Assembly (NCBI RefSeq): GCF_016597815.1 | Contig: NZ_VCHA01000001.1 | Coordinates: forward strand, 186,001 to 250,000 | Origin: Marinobacter sp. DY40_1A1 | GTDB lineage: Bacteria > Pseudomonadota > Gammaproteobacteria > Pseudomonadales > Oleiphilaceae | Reading direction: 5' to 3' | Length of the DNA stretch: 64,000 nucleotides | Shown: positions 34,309 through 44,381 of the stretch, one piece after another | Position numbering within the stretch: the first letter of the stretch is position 1 | How the letters are laid out: the number at the start of each line of letters is the position of its first letter | Translations under genes and position numbers: made by a program | The notes under the pieces: generated by a model | The model's database searches: none | Told to the model about the DNA's origin: nothing | What the model saw: only the letters and a program-made list of their open reading frames with translations

Positions 34309-36171
34309 ATGACTAGAATGAAATCGTTTGTGCTGCCAACACTTGCGCTGGTGATATTGTCGACCAGTTTCTGGTACAGCTCTGGCTGGCTGCAGCTCTG
34401 TGCTGGCCTGGCGCTATTTCTGTTTGGTATGCAATGCCTTGAAGAAGGCTTGAAGGAGCTTGCGGGGGGGCGGCTGGAACAGCTTCTGGAACGCAGCACG
34501 GCTACCCCGTTCAAAGGTTTGATGTTCGGTGTGGGCGGCACGATGATTCTGCAATCCACCACCTTGATGTCCCTCTTGACCATTGCCTTCATTAGTACCG
34601 GGCTGATTCATCTGGCGGGTGGTATCTCCATTCTTCTGGGTATTAATCTGGGAACCAGCGGAGGCATCTGGCTGCTTGCTGCAGCGGGCCAGAACTTCAG
34701 TCTGAGCCCTCTGGCATTGCCGTTGCTGGTATTTGGCGTGCTCGCCGGCTTCAGCTCCCCGAAAGGCAAGGCATTTGGCCGCATCGTGTTGGGCATTGCC
34801 TTTATCTTTCTGGGTATCGACCAGATCAAAAACGGGTTCAGCGAATTTGGCGGTGCTATTGATTTTGCCGGCTCCGTAGACAGCAGCTTTCTCGTTCAGC
34901 TCAGCTTTGTTGCGATCGGCTTGCTGTTAACGGCCGTTTTGCAGTCCAGTCACGCTACCTTAATGCTGGTTCTGGCTGCGCTGGCAGGCGGGCAGATAGA
35001 GCTTTGGCAGGGTATTGCTATCGCAATTGGTGGCAACATTGGCAGTAGCGTGACCACTGCCATTGTGGGTTGGCTGGGGGGCAATCGCAGTGGCCAGCGG
35101 CTTGCCTTGGTGCATGCCTTGTTCAATATCCTAACAGGCGTGGTTACCTTCCTGCTTTTGTCGCCACTCACCTGGCTATCCCAAATGCTGATGGCCGTGT
35201 TTGGCGCTGGAGAAAATACGCTCTTGCAACTGGCCATGTTTCAGACCCTGTTCAACGTAATTGGTGTGCTGCTGTTCTGGCCTTGGCAAAAACAGCTGGA
35301 GCGCGGGTTGCGCAGAGTATTGCCTGACAAGGCAGAGCCAGCAGTTTTGATTACCGATGCTACCACTGGCCCGCGCAACCCTGTGGAACAGCGGGAACTG
35401 CCTGAAAGCCACGCACGCTACCTGAACGAAGCCGCGCTGGCCTCTGTTGATACGGCCTCCCGGGCGGTAGTCCAGGAATTGCAGCACCTTGGGCGACTTA
35501 GCCTTGAGGTGATCTGCCATGCGCTGTACCAGCCTGTAGAGCAATTGATCTCCCGCGAAGTGGATGAGGCGCGCTTGGATGCGAGGCCGGATGAGTCTGA
35601 GGGGCTGGATACCGAGGACCTTTATCGGCGCCATATCAAAGTGGTCTATTCCGATCTGCTGGGTTTTATGAGCCGGCTGGACACCACGAAAGAAGAGGAG
35701 CACCAGCAATTCTGGATGACCTGCCAGATGACAGCTCTACAGCTGGTAGATGTAGTGAAAGATGCAAAGGCACTGCAGAAAAACCTAGGTCGATATCTGC
35801 GCGATGAGCGCTCGCTTGCGCACGAACATTACATGGAACTGCGCCGGCACCTGTTGTGGGTGTTAAGGCAGGTGCGTGAGGTCAGCAGGCTGGAGGTTCC
35901 TGATGAAGTTTGGCGCAACCGGTTGGACTGGGTGGATAGCGAAGCCGCAAAGTTTGATGCTGGTTTTCGGCACAGAATTTTCACGGATGTGCGCAAAGGC
36001 CAGCTCAATAACCTGCAAGCCAGCTCGCTCATGCACGACCTTGGCTATTCCGTACGCATAACGCAAAGCTTCCGAAACGTGTTGCAGTTGGGGCTTGCGG
36101 ATGGGAATGAGCTGCTGCGGGAAGTGCGCAGGCTGGGCAATGATGATGATTTGCCGCTTATCAGGATGTAA
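34309..36171 (+). CDS. Na+/phosphate cotransporter family protein
   Basis: This 620-residue protein has an N-terminal membrane half (about 1-320) with two Na/Pi repeats. Each contains a Q-S-S or Q-S-T motif: L-Q-S-T-T-L-M-S-L-L in the first and L-Q-S-S-H-A-T-L-M-L in the second. The C-terminal half (about 340-600) is helical and PhoU-like. Relatives are YjbB, which exports phosphate, and NptA, which imports it with sodium. The start is ATG 34309. It is divergent from the 378-residue membrane protein gene. Confidence 0.92.
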   Translation: MTRMKSFVLPTLALVILSTSFWYSSGWLQLCAGLALFLFGMQCLEEGLKELAGGRLEQLLERSTATPFKGLMFGVGGTMILQSTTLMSLLTIAFISTGLIHLAGGISILLGINLGTSGGIWLLAAAGQNFSLSPLALPLLVFGVLAGFSSPKGKAFGRIVLGIAFIFLGIDQIKNGFSEFGGAIDFAGSVDSSFLVQLSFVAIGLLLTAVLQSSHATLMLVLAALAGGQIELWQGIAIAIGGNIGSSVTTAIVGWLGGNRSGQRLALVHALFNILTGVVTFLLLSPLTWLSQMLMAVFGAGENTLLQLAMFQTLFNVIGVLLFWPWQKQLERGLRRVLPDKAEPAVLITDATTGPRNPVEQRELPESHARYLNEAALASVDTASRAVVQELQHLGRLSLEVICHALYQPVEQLISREVDEARLDARPDESEGLDTEDLYRRHIKVVYSDLLGFMSRLDTTKEEEHQQFWMTCQMTALQLVDVVKDAKALQKNLGRYLRDERSLAHEHYMELRRHLLWVLRQVREVSRLEVPDEVWRNRLDWVDSEAAKFDAGFRHRIFTDVRKGQLNNLQASSLMHDLGYSVRITQSFRNVLQLGLADGNELLREVRRLGNDDDLPLIRM

Positions 36172-36207
36172 GCGGCTATCGTGCAGGATTTTACAGTAAT
36201 TTGACGG

Positions 36208-36250
36208 TATAATTCTGCGCGCAGTTTGAGCGCCCCAAGGTAGGGGCGCT
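36208..36250 (+). promoter_or_regulatory. TATAAT box and leader hairpin before the DUF3592 gene
   Basis: A perfect TATAAT at 36208-36213 is followed by a hairpin with 8-bp arms, AGCGCCCC / GGGGCGCT (36229-36250). There is no T run, so the hairpin is unlikely to be a strong terminator. No good -35 hexamer lies at the right distance. The gene start is 37 bases further on. Confidence 0.4.
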
Positions 36251-36287
36251 GCATGCCAAACCTCAACGCTTAAAAAGGAAGATATCG

Positions 36288-36986
36288 TTGAAGACTCTGA
36301 ATGTAATCAAATACGTTTTTGCCATTGTTGGTGCCGCCATGCTGGTCGGCGCCTTTGCTTTGTACACCAACACCACATCATTTTTGGAACGTTCCGAAAC
36401 CGCACAGGGCACCGTCGTTGAGCTAATACGCTCGCGCTCCAGTGACTCCACCAGTTACTTCCCTGTTGTTCAATTCAGGGCCGCCGGCGGTCGCGAAATT
36501 GAGTTTCAGTCTAACTCGGGTTCTAACCCGCCTTCATACAACCGGGGCGAACAGGTAACCGTGTTTTATGAGCCTGCTAACCCTGAAGACGCCATGATCG
36601 ATGGATTCTTCTCTCTGTGGGGTGCCGCTTTAATCATTGGTGGCATAGGCTCAGTGTTCGGGCTGATTGGCGTTGGAATAATCGCTTTTGGCGTGATGAA
36701 AAGCCGCTCAAAAGCCTATCTTCAGAAAAACGGTGTCCAGATCCACGCGTCGCTTCAAGGGGTAGAGCAAAACACCAGTCTGACGGTAAATGGCCGCAAT
36801 CCGTTCAGGATTGTATGCCAGTGGCAGCACCCGCAAACTCGTGAACTTCATGTGTTTCGTAGCGATAATTTATGGTTTGATCCGACCGATCACGTTGACC
36901 AGGAGAAAGTTCCGGTGTTGGTAGACGAAGGCAATTTGAAGAAGTATTGGGTGGACACTTCGTTTTTGCCTAAGTTGGCGGGGTGA
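36288..36986 (+). CDS. DUF3592 membrane protein
   Basis: This 232-residue protein begins with TTG at 36288, supported by AAAAAGGAAG seven bases upstream; no ATG lies near the conserved start. It has two membrane helices (about 10-30 and 108-135) around a periplasmic beta-rich DUF3592 section (F-P-V-V-Q-F-R-A-A-G-G-R and F-Y-E-P-A-N-P-E-D-A), then a second, cytoplasmic beta section. The function is unknown. It is codirectional with the SUMF1 lipoprotein gene at the edge of the VgrG island. Confidence 0.83.
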   Translation: MKTLNVIKYVFAIVGAAMLVGAFALYTNTTSFLERSETAQGTVVELIRSRSSDSTSYFPVVQFRAAGGREIEFQSNSGSNPPSYNRGEQVTVFYEPANPEDAMIDGFFSLWGAALIIGGIGSVFGLIGVGIIAFGVMKSRSKAYLQKNGVQIHASLQGVEQNTSLTVNGRNPFRIVCQWQHPQTRELHVFRSDNLWFDPTDHVDQEKVPVLVDEGNLKKYWVDTSFLPKLAG

Positions 36987-37054
36987 TTAGGAAGGGATTT
37001 ATTTGTCGGGCGCCCTGCGAGTGATTGCGGGGCAAGTCATTGCAAGGAGCATCC

Positions 37055-37975
37055 ATGCGGTACGTTTTACTTTTTGTCGCAATAGTTCTGACTTCAGGCT
37101 GTACATCGGTGACCAGCGAGACATTGAGCGAATTCGAGATAAATGCGATACAGGCCCGTGTTGAGGAGCGCCATCCGGATTTGTCGCGGTCACAGCAAAA
37201 GGCTGTCACAGACTTAGTGGTTCGCGCCTTGGATAACATGGTTTTTGTTGAGGGTGGAAGTTTTATGATGGGCGAGTTTGGCTGGCCCTGTGAACCTGCC
37301 TCTGAACAGTTATGCAATATTGATATCTGGCCCCACAATGACTATCTCCACAAAGTGACCCTCGACGACTATTACCTTTCAAAATACGAAACAAGCTTGG
37401 GTGACTTCGACTTGTACCGGGAAGTCATGGGCCGTGAGCCTTATGCGCCCGAGCTGCGTGCTCGCGAGGATCGGCAACATTTGTTTCAATCCAATTTGCC
37501 TGCCTGGACCAAGACTTGGCAAGAAGCCAAAGACTATTGCTTGTGGATAGGGAAGTTGGCTGAACGATCTGTTTCTTTGCCGACTGAAGCTCAGTGGGAA
37601 TTCGCTGCCCGAAATAGGGGCGAGAAGGTTCGCTTTGCTACAAATAATGGCGAGTGGCTTCCTGGAGAGAATGCTCCCCCTAACGATGGGATGCGGCGTC
37701 TGTATCCTGTGGATAGTTTTCCGCCAAACCCGTTGGGTATACACCACATGACATCTAATAGCGCCGAGTGGGTTGGTGATTGGTATTCGGAAACCTATTA
37801 TGAAAGTAGTCCAGAGCTAAATCCATCAGGCCCAAAAATAGGGGAGAAAAAGGTTATTCGCTCAGGAGGTTATCGCACTGGAGCCTCTAGCAAGACGACT
37901 ATCCTCAGAGATAGCCGTCCTCCAATTGGATCAAACTATTACGAAGCCCAAGGTTTTAGGTGTGGGCTTCGTTAG
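37055..37975 (+). CDS. SUMF1/FGE-fold lipoprotein, possible immunity protein
   Basis: This 306-residue protein has a lipoprotein signal with L-T-S-G-C (lipidated Cys16), then a spacer, then a formylglycine-generating-enzyme-type domain (about 60-300). Markers are F-V-E-G-G-S-F-M-M-G, W-Q-E-A-K-D-Y-C-L-W, S-L-P-T-E-A-Q-W-E-F-A-A-R, S-A-E-W-V-G-D-W and F-R-C-G at the end. Sulfatase-activating function would need a sulfatase, and none is near. Its stop codon overlaps that of the convergent LysM protein. A periplasmic lipoprotein beside a T6SS cargo gene fits an immunity role, which is inference. The start is ATG 37055 with AAGGAG. Confidence 0.82.
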   Translation: MRYVLLFVAIVLTSGCTSVTSETLSEFEINAIQARVEERHPDLSRSQQKAVTDLVVRALDNMVFVEGGSFMMGEFGWPCEPASEQLCNIDIWPHNDYLHKVTLDDYYLSKYETSLGDFDLYREVMGREPYAPELRAREDRQHLFQSNLPAWTKTWQEAKDYCLWIGKLAERSVSLPTEAQWEFAARNRGEKVRFATNNGEWLPGENAPPNDGMRRLYPVDSFPPNPLGIHHMTSNSAEWVGDWYSETYYESSPELNPSGPKIGEKKVIRSGGYRTGASSKTTILRDSRPPIGSNYYEAQGFRCGLR

Positions 37976-40482
37976 GCTAGATACTGATCCTGACTTTTCT
38001 GGAGCATCGCGATGCGCGTAACTAGACGCTCGGATTTCTGATGAATGGGTATTGGCGTCCATGCCAGTTTCAATGACTTTTTTGTAGGCTTGACTGCTAA
38101 GTCAGTCATTATCCATTTGTGGAACTGAGAAAGTTGGTTGTCCGAGAGCCCGTCGTCCAATATTGACGAGAGCTTTCTCAAGCTATTCATCGGATTTACT
38201 TTTTTTCCGTCCTCTGACATGTGTTCGAGCGTTTCGAAAAATTTGCGCCAAGTAGCGATTTGTGAAACTAGGATCAGGAGGGCCTTTTCTTGATCCTCTT
38301 CCCAACTGTCGATAAAAGTATCGCAGAGTGTCGACATCATCATCCCTAAGGTTTCCGGTGGAAGTTGATGATATGGCAAACCGTTAAACGTCATATCTTC
38401 TAAATAATCCTTGTTTTTTGCTTCTTTTAGAATCTGAGAAGCGAGCTTTTCAGCAGCAGATTTTTTATTCGCACGTGCTGCCCAAATTCGCGAGAAATCT
38501 TCTACAGGACTAACCAATAAATCGGTTATAGTTTTTGTTTGATCGGAAAGAGCCAAGAATAGCGATTGCGCCCACTGTGTGAAGAGTTCAGCTTGAATAT
38601 TGGATAAAAAGTGATAATCCGCTTCCGCTAATACTTCGAAAACAGTTTTCGCAAGAGTCCAAACCTTGTCAGCTCCTATTTCTGATCCAAAAGAGCCGCT
38701 GGCACCGGGGCCGAATACCAAGCGCCCTTTGCAGATAAGAATTATTTTGTTTTGCTCTGCTCTGAGTTGAAAATCAAAGCCTGCCCCAGCGCCAAGCGCC
38801 AGAGTTCCACCAGCTGATATCTTGAATAAGTCCTTCCAGTCAGCATTGTTTTTATACCGTTCACTGGGGTGCACCCAGCTAAACATCCCGCCCACTGAGC
38901 CCCCAGCTTCCGCGCCGGCAAAGGCGTTGCCTGTTACGGCAAGGCCCGCGGTCGGGCTAGCTTCTATTTTTTTCTTGTCAGACAGCAGGAACGAGGCGGC
39001 GCCCGTAGAAAGCCTGGCGCTTGCTTCGCCACTCACTCTTCCGCCAGCGAAACAATTCAGGGTAATCTCACCAGAGAATCGAAAGGCCCCAAAGGCCATG
39101 TCCGTCAGCTCACCGTTTCGGTTTTTATAGGTGAATCGGCAGTCCCAACCATTCTCATGTGGGACAAATACCTCGGCAAGTTTCACCTCGGCTTCCAGCA
39201 GCGCCATAGACGCGCTCGCTTTGGTGCCTATATCGATCTCCCCGGTGCTGAGATCGAAGGCATTTACACCGGCGCTTGCCTGCATTGCAAAGCGCATGAG
39301 ATGTGCTTCAGCGCTGACTTGGAAATTATTTTCGACAGGGCTTTCGTCATCGTCGCCGGATGACCACGTCAGTTTCGAGTGTTCTTCGCCGAGTAAATAG
39401 TGCTGGTCGCTGGTTTCTGCAAATGTTATCTCGATGTTACCCACAAGACTTTTCGCTGCATCTGCAGAAATGCCTTCTAAAATTTGGCCGGCTAGAATAG
39501 AGCCTGTCCCAGATTTGTTTTTCAGTGCATTAGCTATAGCGCGGGTTTTCTTAACGTACCGAACCGACGCGTAAGTTGTCACCAGCCTTTGATACGCTTC
39601 TCGCCGAATGTAATGCCATCGTCCGGGGCGGCTGACGATCATCACTTCAATTACACCGGTTTCGTTGCGCGTACTTCGGCTTGCTTCAAAACCATAGTCA
39701 TTGGTGTTTCCATGGGAGGCTAGAAAATCCGATGACTTTACTCCGTTACCCTTCACCCCACTGGAGGCGCTACCTTCCTCAAGTTGACTTACTAAAAAGC
39801 GCCGCTCTTCGCGCAGCATGGCCAAGCGCTTCTCTTTGGCCGTAGTTTCAACTTCTTCCCGCTTCTGCGCATCGTCGCTGATATAGGACATCAAGTAGTC
39901 AGAATCGTAATCGTTGTACCACTTGATTTGTTCATCTATCGCAGCAATTTGTGAGCTGATCTGTGAAGCTTTGTTTGCATTATCGCCTTCGCGTTCATCG
40001 GGAGATGGCGCGATTACGCCCATTTTTTCGGCTTTTTGCATCCACCGACGTTTGGGGCTCTTCTCACTAGACTGTGGGTCATGGTGAGCGTTTTGAGCTT
40101 CTTTAAACTCTGCCATTAGCCCATCAACGAGTTCGACTTCTTGTAAAAGTTCTTTAGCCGCACTCTCTGGCAGGGCTACGCACCATTCGTCATCACTTGC
40201 TCCTGTGACGTGAATGATTTCGGTGTACTCTACTGAGCACTCCGTGCAACTGGCTTGGCCTTTGGATTTATTATTGGTGGAGCGAGGTGCGCGCATGGCT
40301 TTAGAGCCATTTACCTTAGCTGAATCCCCATTCGCAGGGATTTTTAGCTCCCAGCCAATCTGAATGTGATCCTTGTTGGTGATCTGTGGATTGATGGCCT
40401 GCAGTTCTGCAATAGATGTTTGATGCTGCACAGCAATGGCAGAGAGAGTGTCTCCGCTTTGGACTCTATAGGTTGTTTGCAT
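37972..40482 (-). CDS. LysM-headed putative type VI secretion effector
   Basis: This 836-residue protein has an N-terminal LysM domain (about 4-50; [13 protein letters not shown], then I-G-W-E-L-K-I-P), then a C-T-E-C pair and a charged coiled-coil region (about 120-250). An alanine/glycine-rich section (about 380-610, including F-A-G-A-E-A-G-G-S-V-G-G-M-F and G-A-G-A-G-F-D-F) and a helical C-terminus follow. No known enzyme motif is visible; the Gly/Ala part could insert in membranes (inference). It follows the DUF4123 and VgrG genes and overlaps the former by 17 bases, the standard place for VgrG-loaded cargo. The DNA here looks richer in A/T than its surroundings, which suggests transfer. 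GGAGAG precedes the start. Confidence 0.75.
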   Translation of the reverse strand: MQTTYRVQSGDTLSAIAVQHQTSIAELQAINPQITNKDHIQIGWELKIPANGDSAKVNGSKAMRAPRSTNNKSKGQASCTECSVEYTEIIHVTGASDDEWCVALPESAAKELLQEVELVDGLMAEFKEAQNAHHDPQSSEKSPKRRWMQKAEKMGVIAPSPDEREGDNANKASQISSQIAAIDEQIKWYNDYDSDYLMSYISDDAQKREEVETTAKEKRLAMLREERRFLVSQLEEGSASSGVKGNGVKSSDFLASHGNTNDYGFEASRSTRNETGVIEVMIVSRPGRWHYIRREAYQRLVTTYASVRYVKKTRAIANALKNKSGTGSILAGQILEGISADAAKSLVGNIEITFAETSDQHYLLGEEHSKLTWSSGDDDESPVENNFQVSAEAHLMRFAMQASAGVNAFDLSTGEIDIGTKASASMALLEAEVKLAEVFVPHENGWDCRFTYKNRNGELTDMAFGAFRFSGEITLNCFAGGRVSGEASARLSTGAASFLLSDKKKIEASPTAGLAVTGNAFAGAEAGGSVGGMFSWVHPSERYKNNADWKDLFKISAGGTLALGAGAGFDFQLRAEQNKIILICKGRLVFGPGASGSFGSEIGADKVWTLAKTVFEVLAEADYHFLSNIQAELFTQWAQSLFLALSDQTKTITDLLVSPVEDFSRIWAARANKKSAAEKLASQILKEAKNKDYLEDMTFNGLPYHQLPPETLGMMMSTLCDTFIDSWEEDQEKALLILVSQIATWRKFFETLEHMSEDGKKVNPMNSLRKLSSILDDGLSDNQLSQFHKWIMTDLAVKPTKKSLKLAWTPIPIHQKSERLVTRIAMLQKSQDQYLA

Positions 40483-41353
40483 AAACGCTCTCCATAACAC
40501 TCTCCATCAAGCTTTCCATAGCAACCAGGCGATCCGTAGTGAGGAGCTCTTCATTGGAAAATACAGTGTGAACGGGCTCGGTAAGATAGAACTCTTTCCC
40601 GTATTGAATGGCCATTCTCAGCCAGCGTTCCAGTAGCTCCGCATTAGCAAAGCCAGCGTTCTGTGCAGTATGCAGGGTATCGAAAACCCAACGTTCAGGT
40701 GCTTTGGGCTCAGGCAGAGAGTCAGTGTAGTAGGTGGCATACCCGCATGCCTCGCCAGCGAGCCAGTAAAGCTCTGAGCCCTGCAGTTCGAGTTGCGAAA
40801 CCAATGCCTCCTCAAGGCCGATTTCCATGCTGCTGGCGCCTTTTTTTGGCATTGCTTGGCGCCAGTTATGGGCGTCATGCCACCACCAATGAGTGCCAGC
40901 GGATAGCAATTTTTGGGACCTTTGATCGGCCAGAACACACAGCAGTGGGCCAAACATTCGGGGTTCATGGAACCGCAGAAGCTGCCCGGACCCGGGGTTG
41001 GATTCTGTTAACCAGTGAGATAGGTGTTCACGGAGCTCATCCACAGGGATATCCGATTTAAACACGATACCTTGCGACGAGGATTCAAGCCGGGAGCTCA
41101 GCTGCGCGCGAAAACTCGCGGCGTTTCTGAGATCCACAAGTACCGGGCCATTGTCCCATTCGGCCTGCCAATTGGTGCCTTCGAAGAGACTCCACCACTG
41201 GATCGGCTCATTTGTCATGCCCGCATAAATCTCCTCAAGAAGCTTGTCTGAGCTTGCGAGATCCAATACAGCGAAATCATAGTCGCTGGGTTTGGCGGCC
41301 CGTGGGGCTCTAGTTTCAAGTGTGTTGATGTAGTGCGCAGCGTCCATGCTCAT
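40466..41353 (-). CDS. DUF4123 type VI secretion adaptor/chaperone
   Basis: This 295-residue protein has the DUF4123 pattern: D-Y-D-F-A-V-L-D near the start, [25 protein letters not shown] and W-W-W-H-D. DUF4123 (Tap/TEC) proteins load a cargo effector on the tip of a cognate VgrG. Its place between vgrG and the LysM protein gene matches that role. ATG 41353 is followed two codons later by another ATG; both overlap the end of vgrG. The ribosome site is weak, so coupling with vgrG translation is likely. Confidence 0.88.
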   Translation of the reverse strand: MSMDAAHYINTLETRAPRAAKPSDYDFAVLDLASSDKLLEEIYAGMTNEPIQWWSLFEGTNWQAEWDNGPVLVDLRNAASFRAQLSSRLESSSQGIVFKSDIPVDELREHLSHWLTESNPGSGQLLRFHEPRMFGPLLCVLADQRSQKLLSAGTHWWWHDAHNWRQAMPKKGASSMEIGLEEALVSQLELQGSELYWLAGEACGYATYYTDSLPEPKAPERWVFDTLHTAQNAGFANAELLERWLRMAIQYGKEFYLTEPVHTVFSNEELLTTDRLVAMESLMESVMESVYANNL

Positions 41354-43448
41354 CAAACTCGCAAGCAGTTACAGTTAATGCCCCTTCCCGGGCACCTTGT
41401 TTCAATAACGGTGCTTTGCCGCTATTCGCAGAAGCCAATGACCACCGAGGCTCTTCAGATGCATTTGTCCGCTGAGATGTCTCCGCTAAAGGGTTAGTCG
41501 CATTATCTGGTTGCGTATGATCCGCAATTATCGCCGGCTTTTGGGGTTTCTTAGCCCCAGCCGAACTCCCACTCCCCGGCCCACCCCCAGAATTAATCCT
41601 AACCAACGGCCCCGAAATCGTCACACCACTAGGATCCACCTTCACAAAGCTCCCGCCGGCCTTGAGCGTCACTTCCGCCCCCGCCTCGATAACAATCTTC
41701 ATCCCCGCTTTGTGATGAATCTCATTCCCCGCTTCCACAAGCTGGGCTTTGCCGAGTTTGCTGTGGTGGCTGCCGTTAACGGTGAGGCTGTAGTCGCCGC
41801 CGATCCTTTCCCGGTGTTCTCCGTCTACCGTTGAGTGGTCGTTGGCTTTCACCTGGCTGAAGCGATCGTTTTCGACCGTCAGGTGGCTGTCGTTTTTGAT
41901 GACTTCGGTGCGGTTGTTTTCGGTGAGCAGGTCCAGGTCTTTTTGAGCGTGGACGTAGATCTGCTCTTTATCTGCTTCATCTTCAAACCGCAGTTCGTTG
42001 CTGCCTTCGCCCTTGTGGGTCTGGGTTTTCAGGGTGGTGCGGGTTTTATGCTCGGGCAGCGAGTAGGGCGATGTATTGGTGGCGTGGTGTGTCCGTCCCG
42101 TGATGATGGGCTGATCCGGGTCACCATCCAGGAAGGAGACGATCACTTCGTGGCCGATTCTTGGCAGGGCCATGAACCCATATTGCCCACCGGCCCAGCC
42201 CTGGCTTACGCGCAGCCAGGCGCTGCTGTGTTCGTTATTTTCGGAGTAGCGATCCCAGGGGAAGCGTACTTTTACCCGCCCGTATTCATCACAGTGGATT
42301 TCCTCCCCTTCAGGGCCGGTGACTATGGCTATCTGCGGGCCGTCCATCAGCGGGCGGTGTTCGCACAATGGCCGCCAGGTTTTGCTGGCGGGAACAGCAC
42401 TGAACAGGTTGTGGTAGGTGGTTGGTCCGGTGCCACCTTCTTCTGCCAGTGCCTGGGGCTGTTGGCCGGTGTGTGTGACGGCGGTCAGCAGCCAGTCGCG
42501 GTTTAGTCTGGCGCTGTCGTGGTTGGTGAGCTCCACTTTGGCACCGCAGGTGAAATCCGGGCGATTGCTTTCGCCATTGGCTGTGTTGGCGTCGTTTCTG
42601 AGGGCGTCCAGCTTTGCCTCGGTAAAGGGCTGGCCGCTGGCATCGGCCTTGAATCGCCCCGGGTAATCGAAGTGCTGGTAATCCTGCCGTTGGTTCTCAG
42701 CGGAAGCCGCGCTTTCGTGCATCAGCCCATAGGCGGGGTTTTTGAAGGTGTAGTCTTTGGTGGCTACCGAGGCGGCACGAACCCGCTCTTCGTAGCGGAA
42801 CCGGAACACGGCGGGTTGTTTGGTGCTGCCGCCGGCTTTGCCGTTGTATTCGGCAGGCTGCAGCCTTGGTGCGTCGCCGTGGTGGTCGGCAATCATCAGG
42901 CCGGACTGTTCTGTTCCATCCACGCTTCCGTGTTGGTAGCGGTAGTGCCAGCCTTCTTCGGCGGCCAGGCGTTCGATAAAGGCCAGGTCGCTTTCCCGGT
43001 GCTGTACACAGTATTCCCGTTCCTGGGGGGCGCGCTTGAGAACAAGTACCGAGTCTACAATGCCTCGTTCCTCCAGCAGGGTGCGCACGATGGTGTCTGT
43101 GGTTTGGGTCTGGAAAATGCGGCTGTTGTGCATTAAGCCCAAGCGCCACAGGGGCGGCTGGATAATCAGTTCGTAGCAAGTGCGGCGATGGCCAGTGTCG
43201 CCCCGGGCAAACTCGTTTACCACACCTGTGAAGCGGCGTAGGGGCATGCTGTCCTGCCAAACCATCAGATCTATGGATTGCTCCAGAACTTCTGTAGCCT
43301 GGAGGTCAGGGTCAGCGCTTGCCAATATCAGGCGGCCATGAAAAAGCTTCGATAACCCTTCGGTAAGCGCAAAGCTGACAACAGAAAATACGTCTGGGGG
43401 AAGCTCACCGACACGCACGGTGAACTGCAATCCGTTTGCCTGAGGCAT
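41316..43448 (-). CDS. vgrG: Type VI secretion spike protein VgrG
   Basis: This 710-residue protein has a gp27-like N-terminal half with [11 protein letters not shown] and [14 protein letters not shown] gp5-like OB-fold lies about 375-465 ([10 protein letters not shown], then [14 protein letters not shown]), and a needle of short beta repeats runs to about 640 (ending [17 protein letters not shown]). It ends in a tail of about 75 residues that is polar and not part of the spike core. Tails of this kind often bind the DUF4123 adaptor. No tss core genes are in the window, so this is an orphan VgrG island. Confidence 0.95.
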   Translation of the reverse strand: MPQANGLQFTVRVGELPPDVFSVVSFALTEGLSKLFHGRLILASADPDLQATEVLEQSIDLMVWQDSMPLRRFTGVVNEFARGDTGHRRTCYELIIQPPLWRLGLMHNSRIFQTQTTDTIVRTLLEERGIVDSVLVLKRAPQEREYCVQHRESDLAFIERLAAEEGWHYRYQHGSVDGTEQSGLMIADHHGDAPRLQPAEYNGKAGGSTKQPAVFRFRYEERVRAASVATKDYTFKNPAYGLMHESAASAENQRQDYQHFDYPGRFKADASGQPFTEAKLDALRNDANTANGESNRPDFTCGAKVELTNHDSARLNRDWLLTAVTHTGQQPQALAEEGGTGPTTYHNLFSAVPASKTWRPLCEHRPLMDGPQIAIVTGPEGEEIHCDEYGRVKVRFPWDRYSENNEHSSAWLRVSQGWAGGQYGFMALPRIGHEVIVSFLDGDPDQPIITGRTHHATNTSPYSLPEHKTRTTLKTQTHKGEGSNELRFEDEADKEQIYVHAQKDLDLLTENNRTEVIKNDSHLTVENDRFSQVKANDHSTVDGEHRERIGGDYSLTVNGSHHSKLGKAQLVEAGNEIHHKAGMKIVIEAGAEVTLKAGGSFVKVDPSGVTISGPLVRINSGGGPGSGSSAGAKKPQKPAIIADHTQPDNATNPLAETSQRTNASEEPRWSLASANSGKAPLLKQGAREGALTVTACEFDEHGRCALHQHT

Positions 43449-43534
43449 ATCTTCAATCCTTGAAGGTATGTTTATCTGGAGATAAATGTGAGCCGAAACT
43501 TACCAGTGCTAGCCTTTAAAATCCAGTAACCAAG

Positions 43535-44278
43535 CTACGCTTTCACACAAACAAAGATCGCATTCCCCGAAGTGCCATCCCAGGGCACGATCTTTTCATA
43601 GTCGTGCTCAAGAATATGCACATCAAAGTTAGGCTTTAGAATATTCTCCAGCTCTTCGAAATTCACTGCCACCATAGGATGCTCGTCGTCCCATGATTGA
43701 GTGACGCTGCCGGTGGCTTTCGTGATGCTCAGCTTGAGGCCTTGCTTATCGCCTTCGCCACGGTAATGCCATGCAGAGCTGAAGGAGAACAGGCTGTCCC
43801 CCTGAGTAACGGTATGCCGCTCAAATAATCTGTTATCAATCTTGTCTTTATCAACGGAATTGAAGCAAAACACGCCACCGGGTTTTAAAGCTCGATGTGC
43901 ACTGGCAATGCATTGCTTCAGGTTTTCGATGTCACCGCTGTAGTGGATGGAGTACAAGAAGCAGGTGATCAAATCCAGCGGTTCATCCACCTGAAAGTCG
44001 CACATATCCCCTAATGAAAATTGGGCCTCGGGGCACCGGGCCTTCGCTTGCTCCAACATGGGCTGGTTTATATCCAGACCATTGCTTTGATACCCGAAGT
44101 CAATGAAGTGGCGCACGTGGGGCCCGGTTCCGCAGGCCAGGTCCAGATGAGTGTTGCCGTCATTCCCAAACAGCTGATGCAACCTGCGCACGCCGTGGCT
44201 TTGGGCGTGGTAGTTAATATCCGCACACATCAGGTCGTAATAGGCGGATAAATCGGTATACAGGTAATTGGAGGACAT
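43535..44278 (-). CDS. Class I SAM-dependent methyltransferase
   Basis: This 247-residue protein has the Rossmann-type methyltransferase motif I, L-D-L-A-C-G-T-G-P-H-V (about 43-53), motif II near L-D-I-N-Q-P-M-L-E-Q-A, and L-D-L-I-T-C-F-L-Y-S-I-H-Y. It has a small beta insert at the end. The target is not clear; small-molecule methylation is the usual role. It lies 86 bp upstream of vgrG on the same strand and may or may not belong to the island. Confidence 0.88.
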   Translation of the reverse strand: MSSNYLYTDLSAYYDLMCADINYHAQSHGVRRLHQLFGNDGNTHLDLACGTGPHVRHFIDFGYQSNGLDINQPMLEQAKARCPEAQFSLGDMCDFQVDEPLDLITCFLYSIHYSGDIENLKQCIASAHRALKPGGVFCFNSVDKDKIDNRLFERHTVTQGDSLFSFSSAWHYRGEGDKQGLKLSITKATGSVTQSWDDEHPMVAVNFEELENILKPNFDVHILEHDYEKIVPWDGTSGNAIFVCVKA

Positions 44279-44381
44279 GGCGGCCTGATGGTATTAGAAG
44301 CTATTAGCTGGAACAGTGTGTGGCGGCGCATCGTAAACCAATCTGCTGTGTTTGCGAAGCGGATAAATGGGTGGCTTGGAG

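Noticed and set aside
41835-43136. Long plus-strand frames opposite vgrG (223 and 205 codons)
   Set aside because: They are shadows of the vgrG frame on the other strand, with no family motifs or ribosome sites.
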